A DNA stretch of 57,691 bases, taken from the NCBI GenBank assembly GCA_045617585.1, contig JAZLIW010000127.1, positions 1 through 57,691 of the forward strand, in the 5' to 3' direction. The translations under genes and the position numbers were made by a program. The notes beneath the pieces were generated by a model. It had not been told where the DNA came from. It saw nothing but the letters and a program-made list of their open reading frames with translations, and ran no database searches. The stretch comes from CAKRZE01 sp045617585. GTDB lineage: Bacteria; Bacillota; Clostridia; Oscillospirales; CAG-272. Within the stretch, counting starts at the first letter, position 1, and each line of letters begins with the position of its first letter. Shown here in pieces: positions 16,365 to 25,020 of this stretch.

Positions 16365-17813
16365 TCAGCCTTTGGCTTTTCCTTTTTTCGTATATTTTTT
16401 CAAAGCAGTAAGAATATAGTAAAAGCTGTCAATTCGCAGCAGCACGGAACCGCCCACGTAGATCACCACCGCGGTGAGCACCTGCAGCACAAGGATCAGC
16501 GCGCTGTGCAGTTCCAAAAATCCGTAGCAGTATATCACGGAGCCCATCACGAGCGCCAACAGTAAGCTCGGCAGGATATCTTTTAACTGCTCAAAATAAT
16601 TATATTTCAGCAGTTTATGATTCGGCCAGGAGTTTACGATCTGGTTAATAAAGCTTGCAGCAAGCATTCCGTACGCGATCGCCTTGACACCGAACCACAT
16701 GGTCCCGATCAATATGGAAAAGCCGATGACTTTTTTAATGATATCCAGCTTCAGGAACAACTCGCTCCGCCCCATCGCCTTGATCGCGTTCAGATTTGCC
16801 GTCTGTATGGGATGGAGCATATACGTAAAGCAGAACACCTGCATGAAAATGACCGCATTCGTCCATTTATCGGACAGGAGGAAGGGGATCAGGATCGGCG
16901 AGATCGCTGCCAGCCCCACCATGAGCGGCGCCATGATATAGGTACCGACACGGATCGACCGTCTCGTCATACTGCGCACCGCGTCAACGTCGTCCTGCTT
17001 TTGTGACATCACGGGCAGCAGGACGCTGTCGATCGACGTATTGACGTTATTCACCACCGCGCCCGGGAAGTGCTGTCCTTTATTGTAGAAGGCAAGATCG
17101 GCAGACGAATACATTTTTCCGATCACAAGCTGCCGCAGTTCCTCATAGACCTTATCGATCAGAGAAGAGACGAGCAGTTTCCACCCGTAGGACAGAAGCG
17201 ATTTCAGCCTTTCCCAAGAGAACATCTTTTTGGGCTTCCACTTGACCGTGATCCAAAGGATCACGGTATCGACCGTTTTGTTAAAGAGGTTCTGAACGAC
17301 GATCGCCCATGCGCCGTATCCCTTGTACGCCATCCAGATCCCGATAAACGCAGCCCCGATCGTTCCGCCCAACGTGGCAAAGAAGAACCGCTTGAACATC
17401 AGGTGGCGCGATACGTACGCCTGCTGGATGTTTTTGACCCCGGAGATCACCAGAGAAAGGCTCGCGACGCGCGTCAGCGCGGTCAGCTCCGGTTTTTCAT
17501 AGAATGCCGCAACGAGCGGTGCGCCGAAGAACATGATCCCGTAAAGGACCATGCAGACGACAAAATTGAAATAGAATACGGAGGAAAAATCCAGATCGTC
17601 CGCATCCTTCTTCTGGATCAGAGCCGTCCCCAGTCCACTGTCGACGAACACCTGAAGAATGGAGGTTATGACCGTAATAAGAGCAACGACACCGTATGCC
17701 TCAGGATTCAGGATCCGCGCAAGAATGATCGAAACGACCAGCGTCACGCCCTGAGCGCCGCACCGTTCCAAAAATCTCCAAAAGAAGTTGTCAATAACCT
17801 TTTTGTTATTCAT
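16365..17813 (-). CDS. Polysaccharide flippase, Wzx type (MOP superfamily)
   Basis: Moves undecaprenyl-linked repeat units across the membrane. The 482 residues form 12-14 hydrophobic helices. The N-terminus (NFFWRFLERCGAQGVTLVVSIILARILNPEAYG) is the classic start of RfbX/PST-type flippases, and FVDSGLGTALIQKKDADDLDFSSVF is characteristic of the WzxC-like branch. The C-terminus is basic (LKKYTKKGKAKG). It belongs to the operon and lies between the GT2 gene and the hairpin at 16302. With the EpsG-type polymerase and the phosphoglycosyl transferase it defines a Wzx/Wzy-dependent pathway. Confidence 0.93.
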   Translation of the reverse strand: MNNKKVIDNFFWRFLERCGAQGVTLVVSIILARILNPEAYGVVALITVITSILQVFVDSGLGTALIQKKDADDLDFSSVFYFNFVVCMVLYGIMFFGAPLVAAFYEKPELTALTRVASLSLVISGVKNIQQAYVSRHLMFKRFFFATLGGTIGAAFIGIWMAYKGYGAWAIVVQNLFNKTVDTVILWITVKWKPKKMFSWERLKSLLSYGWKLLVSSLIDKVYEELRQLVIGKMYSSADLAFYNKGQHFPGAVVNNVNTSIDSVLLPVMSQKQDDVDAVRSMTRRSIRVGTYIMAPLMVGLAAISPILIPFLLSDKWTNAVIFMQVFCFTYMLHPIQTANLNAIKAMGRSELFLKLDIIKKVIGFSILIGTMWFGVKAIAYGMLAASFINQIVNSWPNHKLLKYNYFEQLKDILPSLLLALVMGSVIYCYGFLELHSALILVLQVLTAVVIYVGGSVLLRIDSFYYILTALKKYTKKGKAKG

Positions 17814-17828
17814 CTTACCTTTTTCCGT

Positions 17829-18833
17829 TCATTTTTCAAGTGCTTTTCTTTTCTGTACGCTGCGTGCGATGCAAAGCGGGACGGAGATGATCCCCAGCCC
17901 GATCAGATAGCATACAAGCCCGAAGATCCCGCCTTTTTCCTCTGCCACCTTGGAAAGGACCGTCTTGTTTTCCTCCGTGCGCTTTTTCAGATAATACCAT
18001 ATCGCGCCGACTCCCGCACGAAACGTCGAATAATAGTTCAGATATTTTTTTCCGTAGTATTTTTTCGCGTAGTTTCTGTAATCAATGGAACTTGCGAACC
18101 GTTCATAAGAAAGGTTCTTTCCTCTCGTTCTTGCCGTCCAGCTGTCGCCGCCGTCCGCTACGACTCTGTGCGCCGACATCACTTCCCCAAGGTAGAAAAT
18201 ATCCCCCTGCAGCAGCAAGTGCAGTGCCTTTCTCTGGTCACCGGTCCGGGTCCTCATCCCGTAGTAATACGACTGCCGCTGTTCCTCGGTCGCAAAAGTC
18301 ATGCACTCTTTCCGATACATCAAAGCAGCGGTCTGCCCAGGGAAATATGCCCCGAAAGCAAGCTGGTTCAGCCGGTAAACGTGCTGCCTGCACTTATAGT
18401 AGCACGCGTGGTGATATCCTTTTTCCGTGTCGTTTTTATCGACGATCACGCAGTTATGCGTGCATCCGACGTACTCCGGGTGAGCCTCCAGAATATCGAC
18501 CTGCTTCTGCAGCTTATTCTCATCAGTCCAATAGTCGTCGCACTCGCATGCCGCAATATATTTCCCTTCGATCAAAGGATCAATGAATGTCGGATGGATT
18601 TTTACTTTTTTGCCGAACTGGTTTTCTTTCTGGAGGATCGCCGTAATCAGTTCGGGATACCGCGACTGATATTCCCTGATGATCTCCGCGGAATTGTCCG
18701 TCGAAGCGTCGTCGTGAATGATCACCTGATATCTGAAATCTGTCTTCTGGTTGATGACGCCTTCGATCGCTTTCCTGATATAGGGACCGTGATTATAACA
18801 CAGCATCTCAACGGTTACCATAATCGGTTTCAT
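17829..18833 (-). CDS. Glycosyltransferase family 2
   Basis: Cytoplasmic GT-A transferase of 334 residues that adds one sugar to the lipid-linked repeat unit. I chose the start MKPIMVTVEMLCYN, with GAGG 10 bases upstream; the longer frame would overlap the polymerase gene. Motifs: VIIHDDASTDNS (nucleotide-binding Asp pair) and IAACECDDYWTD (DxD metal site and acceptor region), as in WaaB/capsule GT2 enzymes. A hydrophobic stretch near the C-terminus (LVCYLIGLGIISVPLCIA) may attach it to the membrane. Donor and acceptor are unknown. Confidence 0.92.
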   Translation of the reverse strand: MKPIMVTVEMLCYNHGPYIRKAIEGVINQKTDFRYQVIIHDDASTDNSAEIIREYQSRYPELITAILQKENQFGKKVKIHPTFIDPLIEGKYIAACECDDYWTDENKLQKQVDILEAHPEYVGCTHNCVIVDKNDTEKGYHHACYYKCRQHVYRLNQLAFGAYFPGQTAALMYRKECMTFATEEQRQSYYYGMRTRTGDQRKALHLLLQGDIFYLGEVMSAHRVVADGGDSWTARTRGKNLSYERFASSIDYRNYAKKYYGKKYLNYYSTFRAGVGAIWYYLKKRTEENKTVLSKVAEEKGGIFGLVCYLIGLGIISVPLCIARSVQKRKALEK

Positions 18834-18847
18834 GTTATCTCTACCTC

Positions 18848-19957
18848 TCAATCCCAAAAGAAAACGTATGGGAATATTTTATATTTGTTTGCGCTGAACT
18901 CAATATAGCCCACGACTACGGCAATGAGCGTAAATATCGCATAAAACAGTGTCCTGCTTTTTTTGTCCTTTGAGATCAGCGAGGTAACGCATTCCGGGAG
19001 AACGAAGGTAAATCCCACGTAGAAGTACCGCATGATCCGGTACAGGATCTTGATAAAAAACGCCGAAACGTCCGAAGCGACATAAGCCAGATACACGACG
19101 GACATCACCGCAAAGGGTCTGTTTCCGTTATCGTCCTCATTCAGCGTTCTTCCCTTTTCCTCATTGGAATATTTTATCACGGTCAGGACGCAGACCGCAA
19201 TATAAATGAGGATCCACGGTATTGATATTTTCGATGATGACATGAAATACGAGTTTTTCAGGTATCGTGCATAGTGAGGAAAAAGCTGCATCATCAAAGA
19301 AGTGATCGGGGAATACAGAAAAACGAAAAGCACCGCGGTAGGGATCATCAGCAAAAACATTTTTTTGTTGATCGTCACTTTTTTGAAGGCCAACAGACAA
19401 AACAGCAGGCATATGAGCGCCGAGGTATGGAAAAGAGACGCGATCAGGATCGTGATGACAGACTGAACGAATTTTCGTTGTATGATAAAATGAAACGCGA
19501 TCAGACAAATGGAAATCGCCAGGTACTGCCGGGTGGTATTCATCGTCGATGAAAAATTAAAAATGATAAATAACGCAACCGTCAGCGGCAATTCCGACGC
19601 ATATTTTTTGAAGAACCAGATATGCGTGCCGATAATAAACGCGGAAAAGCACATTTCCATCGCATAGGGTTGGTCAAACAGAGAGTTAAACAAATAGTAA
19701 ACGACTTCGTACCCTGTTTCGGTAGAAAAGTATGACGAAAAGTGTTCATAATCCATTCCAAGCGCAGAATAATACGTTGCAGCCCTGTTCGCGGTATCTA
19801 TTCCGACGCTTGAACCCCTTAAACCGGAAAACGCAAACAGAAGAAAAAAGATTATGATACAGTATCCCGTCCGTTCCTTGCTGTCCTTATCGTTTATTTT
19901 TGGGAATAGAACGCCGGCGAACACCGATATGCCCAAAACGCCGAGCAGATAATACAT
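18848..19957 (-). CDS. Polysaccharide polymerase, EpsG/Wzy type
   Basis: A 369-residue membrane protein with about 10 hydrophobic helices. The segment FSGLRGSSVGIDTANRAATYY, with Arg-Gly-x-x-x-Gly-x-Asp-Thr, is the hallmark of the EpsG family, followed by ETGYEVVYYLFN. It is placed between the acyltransferase and GT2 genes, ending 14 bases before the chosen GT2 start. EpsG-family proteins are taken as Wzy-type polymerases that join repeat units outside the membrane. No chain-length regulator (Wzz/CapA) or tyrosine kinase is in the window. Confidence 0.88.
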   Translation of the reverse strand: MYYLLGVLGISVFAGVLFPKINDKDSKERTGYCIIIFFLLFAFSGLRGSSVGIDTANRAATYYSALGMDYEHFSSYFSTETGYEVVYYLFNSLFDQPYAMEMCFSAFIIGTHIWFFKKYASELPLTVALFIIFNFSSTMNTTRQYLAISICLIAFHFIIQRKFVQSVITILIASLFHTSALICLLFCLLAFKKVTINKKMFLLMIPTAVLFVFLYSPITSLMMQLFPHYARYLKNSYFMSSSKISIPWILIYIAVCVLTVIKYSNEEKGRTLNEDDNGNRPFAVMSVVYLAYVASDVSAFFIKILYRIMRYFYVGFTFVLPECVTSLISKDKKSRTLFYAIFTLIAVVVGYIEFSANKYKIFPYVFFWD

Positions 19958-19959
19958 AG

Positions 19960-20541
19960 TTATACTTCATCCTTATTCTGTTCTCTTGATGAATAAAACT
20001 TCTCCCATTCCGATTCCACCCGGTTCAATCTGTTTTTATCAAACGGAATTTGATTTTCTTCAGCTCTTTTTTTGACAAAGTCATCAAAATTCCCGATTAC
20101 TCTGGCAGGAACTCCGGCAACCACGCAGTTCGGCGGTACGTCTTTCGTTACGACCGCACCGGACGCAACGATCGCATTCGGACCGATCTTGACGTTCGGC
20201 ATGATCCGTGTCCCGGAGCCGATAAAGATGTTGTCCATGATCTCAATACAGCCAAGATGTGAGCCGTATCCGTTTTCCGGGGTAATTTCCGTGACCGGCA
20301 AATGGTTCAGAACCTTATGGATGATATCGTGAGTAACAAAACCAACGTTGGAAGCGATCGCAATATTGTTATGGAGTTTGATAAATTTGGGATCTGCCGG
20401 AGGCTTTCTCGGCTGAAAATGAACGTTTTCGCCCATTTCATAGAAAAAATGCGTTTTTTTCAGGAGTTTAGACCTTGTGTCGGCACTCGGTATCAACGAA
20501 AACAAAAACCGGATTACCTGATATTTAAAAACATATCCCAT
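19960..20541 (-). CDS. Left-handed beta-helix acyltransferase (serine acetyltransferase-like)
   Basis: A 193-residue hexapeptide-repeat transferase. I chose MGYVFKYQVIRF because GGAGG lies 9 bases upstream; a 13-residue extension has none. The C-terminal half shows the repeat turns (IFIGSGTRIMPNVKIGPNAIVASGAVVTKDVPPNCVVAGVPARVIG), which form the coil that binds acetyl-CoA. HNNIAIASNVGFVTHDI holds the likely catalytic His. It could acetylate the 4-amino group of the dTDP sugar, as VioB or QdtC do, or an O-acetyl position of the glycan. The target is inferred from neighbours. Confidence 0.9.
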   Translation of the reverse strand: MGYVFKYQVIRFLFSLIPSADTRSKLLKKTHFFYEMGENVHFQPRKPPADPKFIKLHNNIAIASNVGFVTHDIIHKVLNHLPVTEITPENGYGSHLGCIEIMDNIFIGSGTRIMPNVKIGPNAIVASGAVVTKDVPPNCVVAGVPARVIGNFDDFVKKRAEENQIPFDKNRLNRVESEWEKFYSSREQNKDEV

Positions 20542-20567
20542 TTTATCATTCCTCCGCCGTATTGCGT

Positions 20568-21053
20568 TTATTTGAACCAATCGTCGATCGTCCGCTCGAT
20601 GATCGGGACGATGTTTGACGGCTTATCGTATTTTTTGATGATAGGATGATTCTGACACTCCATGATTACCGCTCCGAGATCGTCCATTTCGATCACCGTC
20701 CTGAGATAGCCCTCGGACTGAAGTGCCTCGGCAACCTGAAGCTGATGGTCGTCGGAGTGTTCGCCGTATTTCTGCAGACGCGGGACGGCGATCACCTGTT
20801 TTCCCTTTTTCAGGGCGCCGATCAGCGCCCCGGTCCCGGCGTGAGTAATAACGAGAGTAGCCTTTTCCTGATAGGAGTTGAATTCATCCGGGGACAGATA
20901 CCGCTGATATTGGATATGGGTCGGTTCATAAGCGGTTTCGGCGATCTGTGCAAATACTTCCTCTTTGATCGTTCCGTCCGCAGCCAATTCATCAATTTTT
21001 TTGATCAATCGGTCGAATTGGAATTTTCTCGATCCGGTACTGACGAAAATCAA
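20568..21053 (-). CDS. Glycosyltransferase donor-binding subunit, Alg13/PssE-like
   Basis: A 161-residue half-glycosyltransferase that corresponds to the C-terminal (UDP-sugar-binding) half of a GT-B enzyme. It opens with IFVSTGSRKFQFDRLIKKID and carries the donor-site segment THAGTGALIGALKKGKQVIAVPR followed by YGEHSDDHQLQVAEAL, typical of Alg13, PssE and EpsF-like proteins. It overlaps the Alg14-like gene by 4 bases, so the two are co-translated, in agreement with their function as one enzyme. The pair probably adds the second sugar after the phosphoglycosyl transferase. Confidence 0.93.
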   Translation of the reverse strand: MIFVSTGSRKFQFDRLIKKIDELAADGTIKEEVFAQIAETAYEPTHIQYQRYLSPDEFNSYQEKATLVITHAGTGALIGALKKGKQVIAVPRLQKYGEHSDDHQLQVAEALQSEGYLRTVIEMDDLGAVIMECQNHPIIKKYDKPSNIVPIIERTIDDWFK

Positions 21054-21538
21054 TATATTCCACCCCCATATACGCCGTCAGGATATAATTCGTTCAAGGT
21101 TTCCCACTGATACAGGAACAGATCGTACCAGTGCCGTTTATAGACGATCTTTGCCGCCTTGGTCCCGTCGTACACCCGGGCAAACGTTTCTATGTAGATG
21201 ACCTTCTTACCGAAGAGATGTGCCCAGAAGATCGTCGGGATCGCCACTCTCGTCCCGGTTGAGATCACCACGTCGGGTTTTTCTTTTGCCAGATGCTTCA
21301 GGCTGTAAAAGACGTTGCCGGCAAACCTGAGATAACCGTCGATCTTTTTGATCATTCCGTTCTTTTTCGACGGCCCGATCAAATAGTAATCCGCACCGAC
21401 GTCGTATTCCGTCTTTTCCGTCACGACGTACACCGTATATTTTTCGGACAGTTTTTTCAGCATTTTCAGCTGTTCAAAATGCCCGCCCGAGGACGAGATC
21501 AAGCACACCTTGATCTGTTTGCCGCTTTTTTTCGGCAT
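21050..21538 (-). CDS. Glycosyltransferase membrane subunit, Alg14/PssD-like
   Basis: A 162-residue partner of the Alg13-like protein, which it recruits to the membrane and with which it completes the acceptor side of a GT-B fold. I chose the start MPKKSGKQIKV, 9 bases after GAGGG. Signature segments are VCLISSSGGHFEQLKML, VTEKTEY and VVISTGTRVAIPTIFWAHLFGKKVIYIETFARV, all as in Alg14/PssD. The stop overlaps the next gene by 4 bases. It is preceded by a 59-base gap after the ATP-grasp gene. Confidence 0.93.
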   Translation of the reverse strand: MPKKSGKQIKVCLISSSGGHFEQLKMLKKLSEKYTVYVVTEKTEYDVGADYYLIGPSKKNGMIKKIDGYLRFAGNVFYSLKHLAKEKPDVVISTGTRVAIPTIFWAHLFGKKVIYIETFARVYDGTKAAKIVYKRHWYDLFLYQWETLNELYPDGVYGGGIY

Positions 21539-21597
21539 ATCATCAATCCCTCTTTTCATTTCTGATGGAATCACCGCTTCCGCAGTGCGATCCCTGC

Positions 21598-22761
21598 TCA
21601 GTGTTCTCTTTTCTTCATATCCTTTTTATAGGTCATCATGTGCTCGATCGCATAGCCGAAGAACGGGATCGGGTCCGCCCAGGAGAAGATATAGTCCCTG
21701 CTCTTGCGGAAATCGAACCAGGACGGCTTCGCCTTGAACCTGTCCGGATTTTTAAAGAACCACATGATATCCGTGTGGAAATACCGCAGTCCGAGTCCCT
21801 CGGGCACTTCTTTTTCCATCGGCTTCATCGGCTGACCGTACGCCCGGTCCAGCATATATCTGACCGGCGTGCAGCCCGCGAATTCCGTCATTTTGATCCC
21901 CGCGGAGATCCGTCCGTTGATCTCGCCGACCTTCGGCAGTCCGTCCTTCCCGTCGAACATACAGCTGACCTGCGCCATGCCGGACCAGCCCATCTTGGCA
22001 AGGAGGCGCACTGCCGCGTCCGCCGCCTCGGGCTCCTTCACGGTCCTCGCAAAGCATCCGGGACCGCCGTTGATCGGATACCAGCGGTAGGTCTTCACGA
22101 CGACGCGGAACATCGGCTTATGGTCGTCGTCCATCATCACGTAGCAGTTCACCATGTAACGGATATCTTCGACGTATTCCTGGATCACGTATTCTTCCGG
22201 CTTGATCGTCCCGTCCGCGATATAGGCCTCCAGCTCCTCGCGGTTGTTCACCCGCTTGAAGCCGGCGGAGCCGCTGCCCTTTCTGGGCTTGCACGCAAGG
22301 GGGAACGAAACTCTGGATAAATACGCGTCCATCGTTTCATAATCCATTTTTGTGGCAGGGCACGGGATCCCGTTCTCGGTGCAGATCCTCATGGTCTCCT
22401 GCTTGTCGTACGCCTTGATAAAAGCGTCGTACGGCGCGGCGATGATCTTTACGCCGTTGTCCTTCCCTTCCGTCTGAATATCGTGAAGAATCTCCGTAGC
22501 GCGTTCCAGCATCGGAAACACGACGTCGTAATTCCCGGACGCGATCTCTTGTTCGATCACCGTGCGATACACGGCATTGTCCTCTCTGATGCCCTTCTGA
22601 ACGATCCGCTTCTTCGGATACCGGGACGTATAACCGACGTCCAGTTTGGACTCGTTTACCGTCGTGATCACGCAGCCCAGCTGATGCAGCTGGTGAAGAA
22701 TGCTCGGGATCTGTCTCCCGTATCCGTCCAGAACAAGAACGCGTATTCCTTTATAATCCAT
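21598..22761 (-). CDS. ATP-grasp ligase (CarB-like) of the polysaccharide operon
   Basis: A 387-residue ATP-grasp protein, third of its kind in the operon and not closely similar to the other two. The N-terminal domain begins YKGIRVLVLDGYGRQIPSIL. The ATP-binding part has FPLACKPRKGSGSAGFKRV (Lys plus Gly-rich loop), YVIQEYVEDIRYMVNCYV and KVGEINGRISAGIKM (metal-binding Glu and Asn). The C-terminal part, WFFKNPDRFKAKPSWFDFRKSRDYIFSWADPIPFF, is aromatic-rich and unusual. It shares one base with the SDR stop (TAATG). It may ligate an acid or amino acid to a sugar or to the lipid-linked glycan; no substrate can be assigned. Confidence 0.85.
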   Translation of the reverse strand: MDYKGIRVLVLDGYGRQIPSILHQLHQLGCVITTVNESKLDVGYTSRYPKKRIVQKGIREDNAVYRTVIEQEIASGNYDVVFPMLERATEILHDIQTEGKDNGVKIIAAPYDAFIKAYDKQETMRICTENGIPCPATKMDYETMDAYLSRVSFPLACKPRKGSGSAGFKRVNNREELEAYIADGTIKPEEYVIQEYVEDIRYMVNCYVMMDDDHKPMFRVVVKTYRWYPINGGPGCFARTVKEPEAADAAVRLLAKMGWSGMAQVSCMFDGKDGLPKVGEINGRISAGIKMTEFAGCTPVRYMLDRAYGQPMKPMEKEVPEGLGLRYFHTDIMWFFKNPDRFKAKPSWFDFRKSRDYIFSWADPIPFFGYAIEHMMTYKKDMKKREH

Positions 22762-23624
22762 TACCGATGATCCTCACTTCTCAGCGGATGTACCGCCTTA
22801 TTCAGCAGATACGTATATTTGTTTTCCCCCGTGATCCCCTTCAGCACTTGATAGCCGCAGTTGACCATCCACTGCGGGAAATGCAGCACGATCTTTGCCC
22901 GTCCCTCTGCCTTTTCCGCGCGGATATAGTCGGGGGTCTTCATCGTTTCCGGGTCCTTGATGATCCGGATGCCGTTCGTCGGCTCCGTACCGCACCAGCC
23001 GGTCATCGCCGCGATCGCTCTGTCGATATTGAGGATCTCGTATTCGGTCCCCTTGCCGATCTGATAGGCGATCTTCGGATATTTCAGATAATACCGCTTC
23101 TGGATGTCCCGTTTGATCTCGTCGGTATAGACCGGGGAGAAGCGGAAGATATCGTAGTGCTTCAGCTTTCTGCATTCTTTCTCTGCCATGGCCTTGGACT
23201 TTCCGTAGAACGTCACCGGACGGAGCTCCGTTTCCGCGTTCACGGTCCCGCCGTCGAAGAAGCCGAAAACGTCGACCGTGCTGATAAAGAGCACCGGGAT
23301 CTCTCCCGCCGCGTCGAACACGTTCTTCGCGCATTCCACGTTGATATGCAGATAGCGTTCCCACGACAGATCGTCCTCGTTTTTCGTATGTGCCAGCGCC
23401 GCCAGATGGATCACGCGGTCCACGTGATTGCTTTCAAAGACGTTTTTCAGCTGTTCTCTGTCGCCGAGATCGCAGACGCAGTACCGGAAACCTGGCGTGC
23501 TTTCCCCCTCCGGCACTCTGTCGACGCCGACCACGTCGTATCCGGCATTCGTCAGCCCGCTCACGAGGCGGCTGCCGATCATTCCCTTTGCGCCGGTCAC
23601 AAGGATTGTTTTTTTCGGTTCCAT
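22761..23624 (-). CDS. NAD-dependent nucleotide-sugar epimerase/reductase (extended SDR)
   Basis: A 287-residue extended SDR. The N-terminus holds the dinucleotide-binding motif VTGAKGMIGSRLVSG. VIHLAALAHTKNE and the active-site YGKSKAMAE (YxxxK) follow. Length is short, like 4-reductases or epimerases of GalE/WbpK type. It starts 5 bases after the phosphoglycosyl transferase gene, an association common for WbpK/WbpV-type reductases that make the first sugar (for example a 4-reduced 2-acetamido-2,6-dideoxyhexose). Which nucleotide sugar it acts on is not visible. Confidence 0.9.
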   Translation of the reverse strand: MEPKKTILVTGAKGMIGSRLVSGLTNAGYDVVGVDRVPEGESTPGFRYCVCDLGDREQLKNVFESNHVDRVIHLAALAHTKNEDDLSWERYLHINVECAKNVFDAAGEIPVLFISTVDVFGFFDGGTVNAETELRPVTFYGKSKAMAEKECRKLKHYDIFRFSPVYTDEIKRDIQKRYYLKYPKIAYQIGKGTEYEILNIDRAIAAMTGWCGTEPTNGIRIIKDPETMKTPDYIRAEKAEGRAKIVLHFPQWMVNCGYQVLKGITGENKYTYLLNKAVHPLRSEDHR

Positions 23625-23629
23625 TTTCG

Positions 23630-24322
23630 TTATCCGATCTCCGCGGTCTGTTTTTCGCCGCTCCGCAGACTTTCGTCCGCCATTCCGACCAGTTCGTCAT
23701 AGATCTTCTGCGGGAATTTCCCGAACGCGGAGCACAAAATGCACCACACGGTCCACACGATCATTTTCAGGTCGAACAGGATCCCCTGCTTCTTTACGTA
23801 AACGAGCTCCAGCTCCCGCCTCGTGGGAAGGACCTTTTCCATATACATTTCAAGGTCGCTGTCCTCGAACCGGTCGCCGTAGACGTAATCGTACAGTGCC
23901 GCCGGGCCCGAAAGCCCGGGTCTGACCGCTTTGGTTTCGTCGTATCTCCCGGTGCGGAACAGATCGAACTGGCTGGTCGCGACCGGACGCGGCCCGATCA
24001 CGGACATATCGCCGAGGAAAACGTTCAGCAGCTGCGGCAGCTCGTCGATCTTCAGTTTCCGGATCACTCTCCCCCAGGCGAAGATACGATCTTCCTCCGG
24101 ACGGAGCGTCTGGTCCTGCTGGTCTTTCACCACGCGCATGGAGCGGAACTTGTACATTTTGAATTCCTTGTTGTCTTTTCCGATCCGGGACGCCACGTAG
24201 AACACGGGGCCGGGATCGTTGATCTCGATCCCGATGACGGTAATGAGCCATACCGGGAGAAGGACGATCAGCGCAAGACCGGACGCAAAAAGATCGAACA
24301 GCCTTTTGAAGAAACCGTACAT
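23630..24322 (-). CDS. Undecaprenyl-phosphate phosphoglycosyl transferase (monotopic PGT)
   Basis: Initiates repeat-unit synthesis by moving a sugar-phosphate to undecaprenyl phosphate. It has 230 residues, one N-terminal re-entrant hydrophobic helix (FDLFASGLALIVLLPVWLI), then the catalytic domain with DPGPVFYVASRIGK, MYKFRSM, the Asp-Glu dyad in KIDELPQLLNVFLGDMSVIG, and VRPGLSG. This is the small PglC/WcaJ-C-terminal class. It is followed by the SDR and preceded by PIG-L. The sugar is unknown; an N-acetylated 6-deoxyhexosamine would suit the SDR next to it. Confidence 0.95.
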   Translation of the reverse strand: MYGFFKRLFDLFASGLALIVLLPVWLITVIGIEINDPGPVFYVASRIGKDNKEFKMYKFRSMRVVKDQQDQTLRPEEDRIFAWGRVIRKLKIDELPQLLNVFLGDMSVIGPRPVATSQFDLFRTGRYDETKAVRPGLSGPAALYDYVYGDRFEDSDLEMYMEKVLPTRRELELVYVKKQGILFDLKMIVWTVWCILCSAFGKFPQKIYDELVGMADESLRSGEKQTAEIG

Positions 24323-24334
24323 GAACGCTCTCCT

Positions 24335-25006
24335 TTACGCTCTGAAATAGACGCACTCAAAGGCTTCCGCGTAATTGCATCCTGCCTGAGAACCGCGGTA
24401 CGCGGCAAGCCCCTCCAGTGCCTCCGCGGAGCGGGGATGCGGATACGGACGCATGACGCCCTTGTACGCCGCGAGCGCGGCAAGCTTGACCTCCACGCCC
24501 TCTTTCCCGACCTCGACGAAATAATTCGGCGTGAAGCGGTTGGCGGAGGAGTCGAACGACCATTCCGTGGAGGAAGGGACCTCCATGTAGGCGAACCGTT
24601 TCAGGCAGGGCATTCCATCTCTTCTCTGGAAGAGCCGTGCCGCCGCCTGCGCGGCGTAGGCGGTCTGAACGTGGTCGTTGTTCGTATCCGACGGATGATG
24701 CGTGAAGATCGCGTCCGCCTGAAAGTCCTCGATGCACTTTTCAATGAACTGCACCAGCTCCAGATGCGGGACCGTGTTCATTTTGATGTTCGGGAAATCG
24801 GCGGCGTAGCACTTTTCAACGCCCATGATCTCCATGGCATTTGCCTGATCCTCGCTCAGGGAAGCGGAAATGTTCGCACGGGCGGCAGCGTGATTTGCCA
24901 TCGTCGCCACGGCGACGTGATGCCCTTCCTTCACGAATTTTCCGATCGACGCGCCCGCGCCCAGCACCTCGTCGTCAGGATGGGCGACCACAAACAGGAT
25001 ATTCAT
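24335..25006 (-). CDS. PIG-L family deacetylase
   Basis: Zinc-dependent deacetylase of the LmbE/PIG-L type, 223 residues from MNILFVVAHPDDEVLGAGAS. The AHPDDE motif supplies the Asp general base and zinc ligands, and FTHHPSDTNNDHVQT contains the second metal-binding block. GCNYAEAFECVY near the C-terminus (YAEAF) is the typical ending. An AGGAAG site supports this start; a longer frame upstream overlaps the VOC gene and is out of character. In this operon it may remove an N-acetyl group from a hexosamine, giving a free amine that the ATP-grasp enzymes could modify. That link is inference. Confidence 0.92.
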   Translation of the reverse strand: MNILFVVAHPDDEVLGAGASIGKFVKEGHHVAVATMANHAAARANISASLSEDQANAMEIMGVEKCYAADFPNIKMNTVPHLELVQFIEKCIEDFQADAIFTHHPSDTNNDHVQTAYAAQAAARLFQRRDGMPCLKRFAYMEVPSSTEWSFDSSANRFTPNYFVEVGKEGVEVKLAALAAYKGVMRPYPHPRSAEALEGLAAYRGSQAGCNYAEAFECVYFRA

Positions 25007-25020
25007 TCTATCTTCCTCAT

